Below, in pieces: positions 1 to 7,383 of a DNA stretch of 14,039 nt. Source of the DNA: an uncultured Clostridia bacterium (GTDB lineage Bacteria > Bacillota > Clostridia > Christensenellales > UBA1242). The translations under genes were made by a program, and so were the position numbers. The first letter of the stretch is position 1. Each line of letters begins with the position of its first letter. Below the pieces are notes generated by a model, which was given only the letters and a program-made list of their open reading frames with translations, made no database searches and was not told the origin of the DNA. The stretch spans positions 1-14,039 of the forward strand of contig CAMUJQ010000021.1 in NCBI GenBank assembly GCA_947089305.1, written 5' to 3'.

Positions 1-1302
1 ACTTATGAATCTAATAGTCAAACTATTAAAAATATAATTGCAGCAAGAGAAGAACTAAATGTGCCTCTTGCAATTATGCTTGATACTAAAGGGCCAGAAA
101 TAAGAATTGGCACTTTTAAAAATAATGAAGGTATTGTTTTAAAAAAGGGGCAAGAGTTTATTTTATCTACTTCAAAATGTGAAGGGGATGAAAAAAAAGT
201 TTTTGTTAATTATTCTGGCTTAACGAAAGATGTAAAAGTTGGAAATAAAATTTTAATTAATGATGGTCTTATAGAACTTAAAGTTTTAAGAATAATTAAA
301 ACAGATATAATTTGTAAAGTTATATCAGGGGGAACACTTACTGACAGAAAAGCATGTTTTGTTCCTGATGTTGTTTTAAATATGCCGTTTTTATCAACGC
401 AAGATAAAGAAGATTTGAAACTTGCAATAGAATTTAATTTAGATTTTGTTGCAGCTAGTTTTGTATCTAAAAAAGAAGATGCCATTGCAATGAGAAATTA
501 TTTAAATAAGATTGGCGGAAAAACCATTGAAATTATAGCAAAAATTGAAAGCGTTGCAGGAGTAAAAAATGTAAAAGAAATTTGTGAACATGTGGAAGGC
601 ATTATGGTTGCAAGAGGAGATTTAGGCGTTGAATATAGTTTAGAAAAATTGCCGGCAATTCAAAAAAACATAATTGATGCAGCAATAAACAAAGGCAAAC
701 TTTTAATTATGGCAACTGAAATGCTTGAGTCTATGACAACAAATATTCGTCCAACTCGCGCAGAGGCAAATGATGTTGCTTCAGCAGTTTTTGTAAATTG
801 CTCAGCTGTAATGTTAAGTGGAGAAACAGCCGTGGGCAAACATCCTAGCCTTGTAGTTGAAACCATGTCTAAAATATGTATAGAGGCAGAAAACAGTGTT
901 GACTTTGATAAAGAATTCACTAAGGCTAATTTTAATTTAAATGGAATTACAGATGCAATTAGTCATGCAACTGTTAGATGTGCTTTTGATATAAAAAGTA
1001 AAAATATATTAGCTTTTACCTTAAGCGGAAAAACTGCAAAACGAATTAGCAGTTTTAGACCACAAGCAGATATTTTGGCTCTTACAACTTCTAAACAAAC
1101 TTATAATCAACTGGCTTTTTATTTTGGAGTAACTCCAATGCTTTGCAAAACATTTGATTCAACAGATGCTATGTTTGAGTATGGCAAAACAGTTGCTCTT
1201 AAAAGCAAATTAGTTAAACAAGGCGATGTTGTTGTAATAAGTGCTGGAGCGCCAGCAGGAATACCTGGTCAAACCAATTTAGTTAAATTGGATAAGATTT
1301 AG
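1..1302 (+). CDS. pyk: Pyruvate kinase, 5' end missing
   Basis: Last glycolytic step in the cytosol: phosphoenolpyruvate plus ADP gives pyruvate plus ATP. The frame is open from base 1, so the true start lies outside the window. The 433 codons seen here lack roughly the first 40 residues of a typical enzyme of about 470. Visible family motifs are DTKGPEIR (codons 28-35), the active-site signature IIAKIESVAG with its catalytic Lys and metal-binding Glu (near 535-560), MVARGDLGVE (near 604-633), MATEMLESM (near 709-735) and PTRAEANDVASAVF. The B domain lies between the first two. The Glu of KGPEIR matches Glu117 of the rabbit enzyme, which in this family goes with potassium dependence (inference here). 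There is no C-terminal PEP-utiliser-like extension as in Bacillus. It ends in TAG. No clear terminator follows, so read-through into the next gene is possible. Confidence 0.97.
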   Translation, partial: TYESNSQTIKNIIAAREELNVPLAIMLDTKGPEIRIGTFKNNEGIVLKKGQEFILSTSKCEGDEKKVFVNYSGLTKDVKVGNKILINDGLIELKVLRIIKTDIICKVISGGTLTDRKACFVPDVVLNMPFLSTQDKEDLKLAIEFNLDFVAASFVSKKEDAIAMRNYLNKIGGKTIEIIAKIESVAGVKNVKEICEHVEGIMVARGDLGVEYSLEKLPAIQKNIIDAAINKGKLLIMATEMLESMTTNIRPTRAEANDVASAVFVNCSAVMLSGETAVGKHPSLVVETMSKICIEAENSVDFDKEFTKANFNLNGITDAISHATVRCAFDIKSKNILAFTLSGKTAKRISSFRPQADILALTTSKQTYNQLAFYFGVTPMLCKTFDSTDAMFEYGKTVALKSKLVKQGDVVVISAGAPAGIPGQTNLVKLDKI

Positions 1303-1339
1303 AGTAAATGCAAATTATAATTAATTTTAGGAGAAAAAA

Positions 1340-1762
1340 ATGTTCGATGTATTACATGTAGTAGTGCCTTTATTTATTATAATAATTAGTTTATGTGTTT
1401 TTATAAGTATAATTGTTATTATTTAAAAAAGTGTTAAAGCCAATAAAAATAAAAAACAAAACATAAATTTTGACCAAAATAAAGAGACAGAAGAAAATTT
1501 TGCTGATGTTGAAACCTCTCAACAAAAATTGACAGAGGGACAAAAGTGGAAACAAACTGGGGAAGAAATAAGTGCAAAGCTTAGACATCTATTTAGAGAA
1601 AAGTTTGGTCTTGGGGAAGAAAAACAGTATACAAAAAATGAAACGGCAAATAAAGATGATGATAAATTAAAAACAAATAAATGTAAAAATTGTGGGGCAC
1701 AATTAGAATTAGATAAAGCTGGCAGAAAAAAATGTCCATATTGTAAAAGTAAATATTTTTAA
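1340..1762 (+). pseudogene. Membrane-anchored zinc-ribbon protein interrupted by an in-frame TAA
   Basis: A strong ribosome binding site (AGGAG, 1329-1333) precedes ATG 1340. The first 28 codons encode MFDVLHVVV followed by a very hydrophobic Ile/Leu/Val run, i.e. one membrane segment. Then comes TAA at 1424-1426. The same frame stays open to 1762. It encodes a polar Lys/Gln/Glu linker, a helical part (EEISAKLRHLFREKFG) and a C-terminal zinc ribbon CKNCG-X13-CPYC. Conceptual Cys residues are 115, 118, 132 and 135. Anchor, charged linker and terminal zinc ribbon form a common small-protein design in Bacillota. Together with the single frame, this says the two halves were one gene of about 140 codons. 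One base change (for example TTA to TAA) explains the break; an indel does not. The downstream half alone could start only at weak codons such as TTG 1529, with no good ribosome binding site. Function unknown. Alternatives are a recent nonsense mutation, a base-call error, or read-through. Confidence 0.7.
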
Positions 1763-1780
1763 AAAGGAGATAATTTAAAA

Positions 1781-2632
1781 ATGAATAAAGGCTTATCATT
1801 TTACTTTGGTTATTTAGAGGACACAAAATTAAAAGCAAAAAAATTAAAGCAAATAGGTTTTGATTGCATAATGACAAGTGCCGATCCAAAGTTTAAGTTT
1901 CAAGATGGTTCAATTGGTAGACAAGTTAGGATAATTAAAAAAAATAAACTAAAATTATCTTCTCTTCATTTTAGATATTCAGGGAAGGATTTGCCAGAGT
2001 TTTGGCGTGACAATGAAATAGGTTCACAAATGGAAAAGAACTTAATCACAGATATTAAGGTTGCGGCAAAGTATGGTTTTAAATGTGTTGTAGTTCATTT
2101 GCGTGGAGAAGAAGCAAGCCAAATAGGCTTTGATAGGTTAGATAGAATATTGATGATTGCAAGAGAAAAAAATATACCGCTTGCTATAGAAAATATTGAA
2201 CCAAATGTTTGTTTCTTTGAAACAATGAAAAGATATAAAGATGAACCACTAATTAGATTTTGTTATGATTCAGGTCACAATCACTCATTCGATCCCGATT
2301 TTGATTATTTAACAGTTTATAGAGATAAGTTAATTTGTTTACATTTACATGATAATTTAGGCGATGTTGATGCGCATACTCTAAATAAGTTCGGAAATAC
2401 AAATTGGGATGAAATTGCTAAAAAATTAGCAAAAGTTGATGAAGATATTAACTTAGACTATGAAATTTTATTTAGTAAAAAAAATATGAGTAAAACTTGG
2501 AATACTAACTATACTATCTATAAAGAAGCTTTTAAATTAACATGCTGGGAAACAGCAGCAATAATTTATAAGCAAGCCTGTGAGCTTGAAGATATGATTT
2601 TAAAATACAAAAGTAAAAGTAATAAAAAATAA
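1781..2632 (+). CDS. Sugar phosphate isomerase/epimerase-like TIM-barrel protein
   Basis: A 283-residue cytosolic protein of the xylose isomerase-like TIM-barrel superfamily (AP endonuclease 2 / sugar isomerase fold, PF01261 type). Strand-end motifs carry the expected metal or substrate ligands: SLHF (His63), VVVHLRG (His106), AIENIE (Glu137), CYDSGHNH (Asp163, His166), LHLHDN (His188, His190, Asp191), His199 and DYEI (Glu228). This spacing is typical of divalent-metal enzymes of the fold. The substrate cannot be read from sequence. A sugar or inositol-type isomerase/epimerase is more likely than endonuclease IV, whose signature patterns I do not see intact. ATG 1781 follows AAGGAG at 1764-1769, only one base after the stop of the broken zinc-ribbon gene, so the two were probably one transcript. 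The tail is Lys-rich (KYKSKSNKK). Confidence 0.85.
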   Translation: MNKGLSFYFGYLEDTKLKAKKLKQIGFDCIMTSADPKFKFQDGSIGRQVRIIKKNKLKLSSLHFRYSGKDLPEFWRDNEIGSQMEKNLITDIKVAAKYGFKCVVVHLRGEEASQIGFDRLDRILMIAREKNIPLAIENIEPNVCFFETMKRYKDEPLIRFCYDSGHNHSFDPDFDYLTVYRDKLICLHLHDNLGDVDAHTLNKFGNTNWDEIAKKLAKVDEDINLDYEILFSKKNMSKTWNTNYTIYKEAFKLTCWETAAIIYKQACELEDMILKYKSKSNKK

Positions 2633-2649
2633 AATATAATAAATATTTT
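2631..2649 (+). terminator. Weak all-A/T inverted repeat at the end of the isomerase gene
   Basis: AAAATAT (2631-2637) and ATATTTT (2643-2649) can pair across a 5-base loop and include the stop codon of the upstream gene. There is no G/C pair and only a short T run, so this is at best a weak terminator. It is the only candidate seen between the isomerase gene and the ftsH promoter. Confidence 0.2.
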
Positions 2650-2694
2650 AGACAATAATCTTTTAAGTGACAAAAAATGTTGAAAAAGTTTACT

Positions 2695-2770
2695 TTTAGC
2701 ACAATTACTTTTGCTTATTAAGTCAAAAACAATTTAAAAATTCTTTGATTTATTTTAAAAATGTGCTAAA
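2695..2770. repeat. Split 9-bp inverted repeat with CIRCE-like half-sites at the ftsH promoter
   Basis: TTTAGCACA (2695-2703) is matched perfectly by TGTGCTAAA (2762-2770) with 58 bases between. The right arm covers the extended TG and most of the -10 box of the proposed ftsH promoter. TTAGCAC/GTGCTAA are the cores of the CIRCE element bound by HrcA, but real CIRCE arms (TTAGCACTC-N9-GAGTGCTAA) lie 9 bases apart, so this is not a canonical site. The left arm lies upstream of the likely transcription start, which argues against an mRNA hairpin from this promoter. Confidence 0.4.
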
Positions 2771-2772
2771 CT
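2745..2772 (+). promoter_or_regulatory. Probable sigma-A promoter of ftsH
   Basis: TTGATT (2745-2750), a 16-base spacer and TAAACT (2767-2772) with an extended -10 TGC directly before it. Transcription would start near 2779, giving a leader of about 34 nt that contains AAGGAG at 2801-2806, seven bases before the ATG. Confidence 0.55.
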
Positions 2773-2812
2773 TAAAGCATAGTCTTTTCTTTTAGATTGT
2801 AAGGAGATTTTA

Positions 2813-4984
2813 ATGGAAGCAAAAAAGAATAATATTTGGGGCATCGTTGTTAAATTACTTTTAGTTCTTTTGCTTGTTGGCATAATAATTTATTTGGCAA
2901 CGGCGGGTTCTAGTGGTGAATTTGTTAGTTATTCAGAATTTCAACAACAAGTGCAAGAAGAAAAAATTACAGAAGTATATATTGATGGTTATACCGTTAA
3001 ATTTAAATATGCAGATTCTAAAATAACTGATAAAGAATTTCCAGCTAAATGTGATGGGTACACAACAACACCTAGTTACACAGTTACACTTGAATGGCTT
3101 CAAGCTCAAAAAGATGCAGGTGTAAATATTAAATTTAATGGACAGCCAGAAACAACAAGTTGGTTAGAATTAATTCTACCTTATATTTTATTAATTGGTT
3201 CTAGTTTCTTAATGCTTTGGCTAGTGCTTAAAGTTCTTAACAAAAATAACGGCGGAGCAATGAGTTTTGGTAAAAGTCGTGCGCGTTTAGGTAATAATAC
3301 AAAAGTAACTTTTGCTGATGTTGCTGGTGCTGAAGAAGAAAAAGCCGAACTTATGGAAGTTGTAGAGTTCTTAAAGAATCCACAAAAATTTGTTAAACTT
3401 GGGGCAAGAATTCCAAAAGGCTTTTTAATGATTGGTCCTCCTGGAACGGGTAAAACATTGTTGGCAAAAGCTGTTGCAGGCGAAAGTAATGTTCCTTTCT
3501 TTAGTATTACAGGAAGTGACTTTGTTGAAATGTTTGTTGGTGTTGGTGCAAGTCGTGTAAGAGATTTATTTGAACAGGCAAAACATGCAACTCCATGTAT
3601 TGTTTTTATTGATGAAATTGATGCAGTTGGTCGTCAACGCGGAGCAGGTCTTGGTGGCGGAAATGATGAAAGAGAACAAACATTAAATCAACTTTTAACT
3701 CAAATGGATGGTTTTGAAGCTAACAGTGGAATTGTTGTTATGGCTGCTACAAATAGAGCAGATGTTTTAGACCCTGCTTTAACAAGGCCAGGAAGATTTG
3801 ATAGACAAATTTATGTTTATCCACCTGATGTAAAAGGGCGTGAAGCAATTTTAAAAGTTCATGCTCGTAACAAAAAATTAGATAGTGATGTAGATTTTAA
3901 AGAAATTTCAAGATTAACAACAGGCTTCACAGGGGCAGATATTGAACTTGTTCTTAATGAAGCAGCTATATTTGCAGCAAGAGAAAATAGTTCTAGTATT
4001 AGTAATGAAAATGTTTTAAATGCTATTAATAAAGTTACACTTGGACCACAAAAGAAAAGTCGCGTTGTTACAGAAGAAGATAAAAAACTTACTGCATATC
4101 ATGAAGCAGGTCATGCAATTTTAGCTAAACTTTTAATTAAGGATAATGCAGTGCAAGAAGTTTCTATTATTCCTCGTGGCGGAGCTGCTGGTTATACATT
4201 AACGCGTCCTGAAACAGATAATAATCATGTTTTAAAAAGTTATTTAGACAGCGAACTTATTATGTGTATGGGTGGTCGTGCTGCTGAATCTATTATATTT
4301 GGGGATATTTCAACTGGTGCAGTTGGGGATATTAAACAGGCAACTGATATTGCTACAAAAATGGTTACTGAATGGGGTATGAGTAGTTTAGGCCCTATTA
4401 ACTACAGAAGTGGCGATGAAATGTTTTTAGGTAGAGATTACTTAACAAAATCTAGTGTAAGTGAAGAAATGAGCAGTAAAATTGATGCAGAAGTTAGCAA
4501 GAAGTTAAATGCATGTCTAGATGAAGCTGTTTCTGTGCTAAAGAAAAATCGTTCAATAATGGATGAAATGGTTAAATTGCTATTTGAACGCGAAACTATA
4601 TATGCCGATGAAATTGATATGTTAATGGCTGGAAAAACTTGTGCAGATGTGTTAAAAGTAATTAAGGAAAAAGAAGTAAAGGCAGAAGCTCAAAGAAAGG
4701 CTGATTTAAAGAAAGAAAATGAAGAAAAAGAAAAAGCCATTGAATTAGAAAAAAGAGAAAAAGAGAAAGAAAATAGAAAAAGAGCTGAAGAAGCCTTGGA
4801 GTTTTTAAATAAAAATGGTATAATAACAGCGAGCCTTGATGATGGGCCTATCATTGAAGCAAATGCAGAAGAAACTAAAACAACAAAAACAGAAAATGAT
4901 AGCAAAGAAAATAATGCTCAAACAAGTAAAAAGAAAACAACAGCGAAGAATGTAAACAAGGAGAAAGACAGTGAAACAAAATAG
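2813..4984 (+). CDS. ftsH: ATP-dependent zinc metalloprotease FtsH
   Basis: Membrane-bound hexameric AAA+ protease that degrades misassembled membrane proteins and some regulators. Order in the 723 residues: short cytosolic N-end; membrane segment about 9-30; extracytoplasmic domain about 31-117; second membrane segment about 118-142; AAA+ domain with Walker A GPPGTGKT (208-215), Walker B IVFIDEID (263-270) and the second region of homology, with arginine fingers Arg325 and Arg328 in TRPGRFDR. The M41 protease domain follows, with HEAGH (430-434) and probable third zinc ligand Asp506 in GAVGDIKQAT. All key residues are intact. From about residue 620 a tail of some 100 residues rich in Lys and Glu (coiled-coil-like, then disordered-looking) goes beyond the conserved core. 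ATG 2813 follows AAGGAG at 2801-2806. The gene overlaps the next by 14 bases and is the first gene of a coupled trio. It ends in TAG. Confidence 0.98.
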   Translation: MEAKKNNIWGIVVKLLLVLLLVGIIIYLATAGSSGEFVSYSEFQQQVQEEKITEVYIDGYTVKFKYADSKITDKEFPAKCDGYTTTPSYTVTLEWLQAQKDAGVNIKFNGQPETTSWLELILPYILLIGSSFLMLWLVLKVLNKNNGGAMSFGKSRARLGNNTKVTFADVAGAEEEKAELMEVVEFLKNPQKFVKLGARIPKGFLMIGPPGTGKTLLAKAVAGESNVPFFSITGSDFVEMFVGVGASRVRDLFEQAKHATPCIVFIDEIDAVGRQRGAGLGGGNDEREQTLNQLLTQMDGFEANSGIVVMAATNRADVLDPALTRPGRFDRQIYVYPPDVKGREAILKVHARNKKLDSDVDFKEISRLTTGFTGADIELVLNEAAIFAARENSSSISNENVLNAINKVTLGPQKKSRVVTEEDKKLTAYHEAGHAILAKLLIKDNAVQEVSIIPRGGAAGYTLTRPETDNNHVLKSYLDSELIMCMGGRAAESIIFGDISTGAVGDIKQATDIATKMVTEWGMSSLGPINYRSGDEMFLGRDYLTKSSVSEEMSSKIDAEVSKKLNACLDEAVSVLKKNRSIMDEMVKLLFERETIYADEIDMLMAGKTCADVLKVIKEKEVKAEAQRKADLKKENEEKEKAIELEKREKEKENRKRAEEALEFLNKNGIITASLDDGPIIEANAEETKTTKTENDSKENNAQTSKKKTTAKNVNKEKDSETK

Positions 4985-5633
4985 TAGTGTAGTAGAAACT
5001 CCAAATTTAAACACAAAAACAAATGAGACTAAACAAAAACAACCACTTTGGAAATTGGTTGTATTAATAGTTTCTCTTTCAATTATTGGAGCTATTATTG
5101 TTACAATTATAACATTTGCATGCGTGCCAGTTAGCTTAAAACCATTAAAACTTAGTTATAGTGCAACGCTAGGCATAGATGTTTATCCAATTAATGGAAC
5201 TCAAAATTTTGCTTATAATAATGAGGAATATGTTGAAATTGTTTCTAAATTTGAAAGTGGATTTAAAACAAACTTTTTAACAAGTTTTACAGAAGGACTT
5301 AATAAAAAAAATAAATATGTAATTAATTATTATAACACGCCTAAAAATTATTCAACTATCACTAGTGATAGCGCTAGTAAATATGTTTTAAGATTTAGAT
5401 ATGGTAAAGATCAAACTCTTTATCAAACAGACGGAGAACCCTTTCAAGCCTTCAATAAAGATACAAAATTTATAGATATGGTGGTAATTTTAACTGAAGA
5501 AAACAAAAGTTTTGGAGCAGTTGATATTTGGTTCATGAGCGAGGGTACTGATCAATCATATGTTAATTTAACTGGTTATGGCAAATTTAAAGATTTAATT
5601 AAATATTTAGACAATTTAACAAAGGAATTTTAA
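4971..5633 (+). CDS. Single-pass membrane protein of unknown function, coupled to ftsH
   Basis: A 220-residue protein I do not recognise. It has a polar N-terminal stretch of about 26 residues, one strong membrane segment at about 27-54 (WKLVVLIVSL onward), then about 165 residues that should lie outside the membrane. These are rich in Tyr, Asn, Thr and Phe and look like a mixed alpha/beta fold. Cys51 lies within the membrane segment, but the bases for a lipobox are poor (TFAC), so a lipoprotein is unlikely. The start is GTG 4971, supported by AAGGAG at 4958-4963 with seven bases spacing. It begins inside the end of ftsH, 14 bases before that stop codon, and ends one base before the rsmI start, so translation is probably coupled on both sides. 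An FtsH partner or substrate adaptor is a reasonable guess from position alone; nothing in the sequence proves it. Confidence 0.88.
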   Translation: MKQNSSVVETPNLNTKTNETKQKQPLWKLVVLIVSLSIIGAIIVTIITFACVPVSLKPLKLSYSATLGIDVYPINGTQNFAYNNEEYVEIVSKFESGFKTNFLTSFTEGLNKKNKYVINYYNTPKNYSTITSDSASKYVLRFRYGKDQTLYQTDGEPFQAFNKDTKFIDMVVILTEENKSFGAVDIWFMSEGTDQSYVNLTGYGKFKDLIKYLDNLTKEF

Positions 5634-5634
5634 T

Positions 5635-6486
5635 TTGAAAAAGTTATATGTGCTTGCAACTCCAATAGGTAATTTCTTAGATTTAAGTGAACATGCAAGA
5701 GATGTACTTAGCAATGTAGAAGCAGTTTTAGCAGAAGACACTCGTGTTGCAGCTAAACTGCTTTTTAAGTTAAATATAAAAAAGCCTATTTTTAGTTGCC
5801 ATAAATTTAATGAAACAAAAGTAAGTGAAAGCTTAAATGAGGTTTTTGAAAAATATAGTTCAGTTGCTCTTGTTAGTGACGCTGGAACCCCTGCAATAAG
5901 TGACCCAGGGGCCATAATTGTAGAAAAGGCTCAACAATTGAATATACGCATTGAAGCAGTTCCAGGCGCAAGTGCTGTTGTTACGGCATTATCTTTAAGC
6001 GGAATAAATAAAACTGAATTTGCATTCTTAGGCTTTTTTCCAAGAGGTAAAAAAGAACAAGAAAACTTATGTGATGAAATAGCTAAAAATTTTATCACAA
6101 CTTTTGTTTTATATGAAAGTCCTCTTAGAATAATAAATACTTTAGAAATTATAAAAAGTAAAATAACAAATATAAATAAAGTTTGTGTATTTAATGATTT
6201 AACTAAAGAATATGAAAGACATTATATTGGAAGCATTGATAAGGTTTTAGAAGAACTTAAAAATAATGAAAATGCAAATTTGGGTGAATATGTTTTTGTG
6301 TTAGACTTAGTCAAGCAAGTTAAAACAAAAAGTATAACAATGAGTTTAGAGTCTTTAATAGTGGATTTCATTATAAAAAATAATAGCACTATTAAAGATG
6401 CTATTAAAGGACTCTCTAGCTTAGGTTATAATAAAAATGATTTATATAAGGCTAGTCTTAATTTAAAAAACTTTAATATCAAATAA
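5635..6486 (+). CDS. rsmI: 16S rRNA (cytidine-1402 2'-O) methyltransferase RsmI
   Basis: Uses S-adenosylmethionine to 2'-O-methylate C1402 in the decoding centre of 16S rRNA. The 283 residues match the normal family length. Motifs of the tetrapyrrole-methylase-like fold are in order: LATPIGNFLDLS (7-18), AEDTRVAAKLL (33-43), SCHKFNE (54-60), VALVSDAGTPAISDPG (77-92), VPGASAVVTALSLSG (109-123), FAFLGFFPRGKK (129-140) and LYESPLRI (159-166). A small helical C-terminal domain follows. The start is TTG 5635, with AAAGGA at 5621-5626 inside the end of the upstream gene. Only one base separates it from that gene's stop, so it probably depends on coupled translation. A leftward gene ends two bases after its stop, and no strong terminator lies between them. 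Confidence 0.97.
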   Translation: MKKLYVLATPIGNFLDLSEHARDVLSNVEAVLAEDTRVAAKLLFKLNIKKPIFSCHKFNETKVSESLNEVFEKYSSVALVSDAGTPAISDPGAIIVEKAQQLNIRIEAVPGASAVVTALSLSGINKTEFAFLGFFPRGKKEQENLCDEIAKNFITTFVLYESPLRIINTLEIIKSKITNINKVCVFNDLTKEYERHYIGSIDKVLEELKNNENANLGEYVFVLDLVKQVKTKSITMSLESLIVDFIIKNNSTIKDAIKGLSSLGYNKNDLYKASLNLKNFNIK

Positions 6487-6488
6487 AA

Positions 6489-6725
6489 TTATTTTTTTCG
6501 CCTAGGAATATAGTCAACTAAACTTAAAGATTCAGAAATAACATCATTGTCGATAAGTTCATCGGCAGTTATTTTTTTTGTAATGGCATTAGATAAATCA
6601 ATAATATTTTCGCTAGAACTATCTATTAATGAAAGTAAGTTAGCTATTTTATCAAGTTGGTGCTTTTCACATGCTCGTCGATTTTCAATAATTCTATTTA
6701 ACAATTTACTTGCTTTAGTTTGCAT
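6489..6725 (-). CDS. Small protein of unknown function (78 aa)
   Basis: A leftward gene coding for 78 residues, predicted mostly helical: a Lys/Arg-rich N-end (KASKLLNRIIENRRACEK), an acidic middle with Ser/Glu/Asp, and a basic end (YIPRRKK). No known domain was recognised and no membrane segment is seen. The start ATG (complement of 6723-6725) follows a clear AAAGGAG (complement of 6731-6737), which is the main reason to call it real. Its stop lies two bases from the convergent rsmI stop. A TATAAT lies on the minus strand at 6782-6787 but has no good -35 box, so the promoter is unclear. Part of the signal could be read-through past the 6805-6829 terminator. The rightward rsmI transcript probably runs antisense through this gene. 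Confidence 0.7.
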   Translation of the reverse strand: MQTKASKLLNRIIENRRACEKHQLDKIANLLSLIDSSSENIIDLSNAITKKITADELIDNDVISESLSLVDYIPRRKK

Positions 6726-6804
6726 AAGTTCTCCTTTATTTAATATATTAAAAAAATTTATTTACGTGTGAGTCTTTAATTATTATATTAAAATTAAAAA
6801 ATAA

Positions 6805-6829
6805 AAAAATGCGAAGTTTTCGCATTTTT
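6805..6829. terminator. Bidirectional intrinsic terminator
   Basis: A perfect 11-bp stem with a 3-base loop: AAAAATGCGAA, GTT, TTCGCATTTTT. On the minus strand the stem is followed by a long T tract (TTTTTTTATTTTTT), ending the 7662-6850 unit. On the plus strand a TTTTT run closes the stem, so it can also stop rightward read-through from rsmI. Confidence 0.85.
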
Positions 6830-6849
6830 ATAATTATTTTGTTGAATTA

Positions 6850-7371
6850 CTATTTTTTTATACGTGAAGCTGATTTATTAAGATGTTGTTTTTGATATGC
6901 AGCATCAACTAAACTTGCATATTCATTATTGTAATTATCTATGTCACTAATAACATTTGGATTAACTTTTTCTTTAAAGTATTTAATTAATCTAAGTGTT
7001 ACTATGTCAGCAAGGTCATCTAAATCATCAACAGTTAAATCTTTTAATCTTTCATCACTTTCAAGAACAGCAAAGTCATTTAAATTAATTGGCTCATCTA
7101 AAACTGCTTGAAATAGTGCTCTGCCTACAAAACCTAAATTTGCTGCCAAAGCTGCAACAGTTACTGGCGCTTGTTTTACAACTAAAGGGAAAGTGTAATG
7201 TACTTCAGACGCTACATCAATTAAAGTTTCAACTCTTATAATATCAGGACGCTCTTCATCTTGATAAACTCTGCATCTATCGCCTAAAATTCCTTTGCAA
7301 TAACCAATGCAGTTTCTATAATACATTTTTACTGTTTCTTCATTTTCAATTTTTTCAAATACATCAGCCAT
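6850..7371 (-). CDS. Protein of unknown function (173 aa), downstream of the HicB-like gene
   Basis: A leftward gene with 173 residues that I cannot assign to a family. It starts MADVFEKIENEE. It has three Cys near the N-end (21, 25, 33), a moderately hydrophobic stretch at about 62-91 rich in Val, Ala and Leu (not a convincing membrane helix), an acidic region at 103-123 with several Asp, and a basic C-end (SASRIKK). It is probably cytosolic and largely helical after residue 70. ATG (complement of 7369-7371) follows AAAGGAG (complement of 7379-7385), which overlaps the stop codon of the HicB-like gene; the two are 12 bases apart and form one operon. It is too long and too unlike to be a HicA toxin. 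Stop is TAG, 20 bases before the terminator stem. Confidence 0.8.
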   Translation of the reverse strand: MADVFEKIENEETVKMYYRNCIGYCKGILGDRCRVYQDEERPDIIRVETLIDVASEVHYTFPLVVKQAPVTVAALAANLGFVGRALFQAVLDEPINLNDFAVLESDERLKDLTVDDLDDLADIVTLRLIKYFKEKVNPNVISDIDNYNNEYASLVDAAYQKQHLNKSASRIKK

Positions 7372-7383
7372 AATTATTCTCCT

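Noticed and set aside
1424..1426. TAA as a recoded amino acid codon
   Set aside because: Most genes here end in TAA without downstream continuation of their protein families, so TAA is a working stop.
1593..1889. Leftward 98-codon frame across the zinc-ribbon and isomerase genes
   Set aside because: It overlaps two rightward genes and gives a hydrophobic product rich in Phe, Leu and Tyr that mirrors A-rich coding on the plus strand.
2684..2697. AAAAGT-TT-ACTTTT palindrome upstream of ftsH
   Set aside because: Short, A/T-rich and with a two-base centre about 50 bases above the -35 box; such matches are expected by chance here.
6481..6497. AT-only hairpin with a T run just after rsmI as a terminator
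   Set aside because: The stem is about 5 bp of A/T pairs with a tiny loop; it is too weak to call in this composition.
6547..6771. Rightward 74-codon frame opposite the 78-residue gene
   Set aside because: The leftward gene has a clear AAAGGAG before its ATG; the rightward frame has none and gives a shadow-like Ser/Phe/Leu composition.
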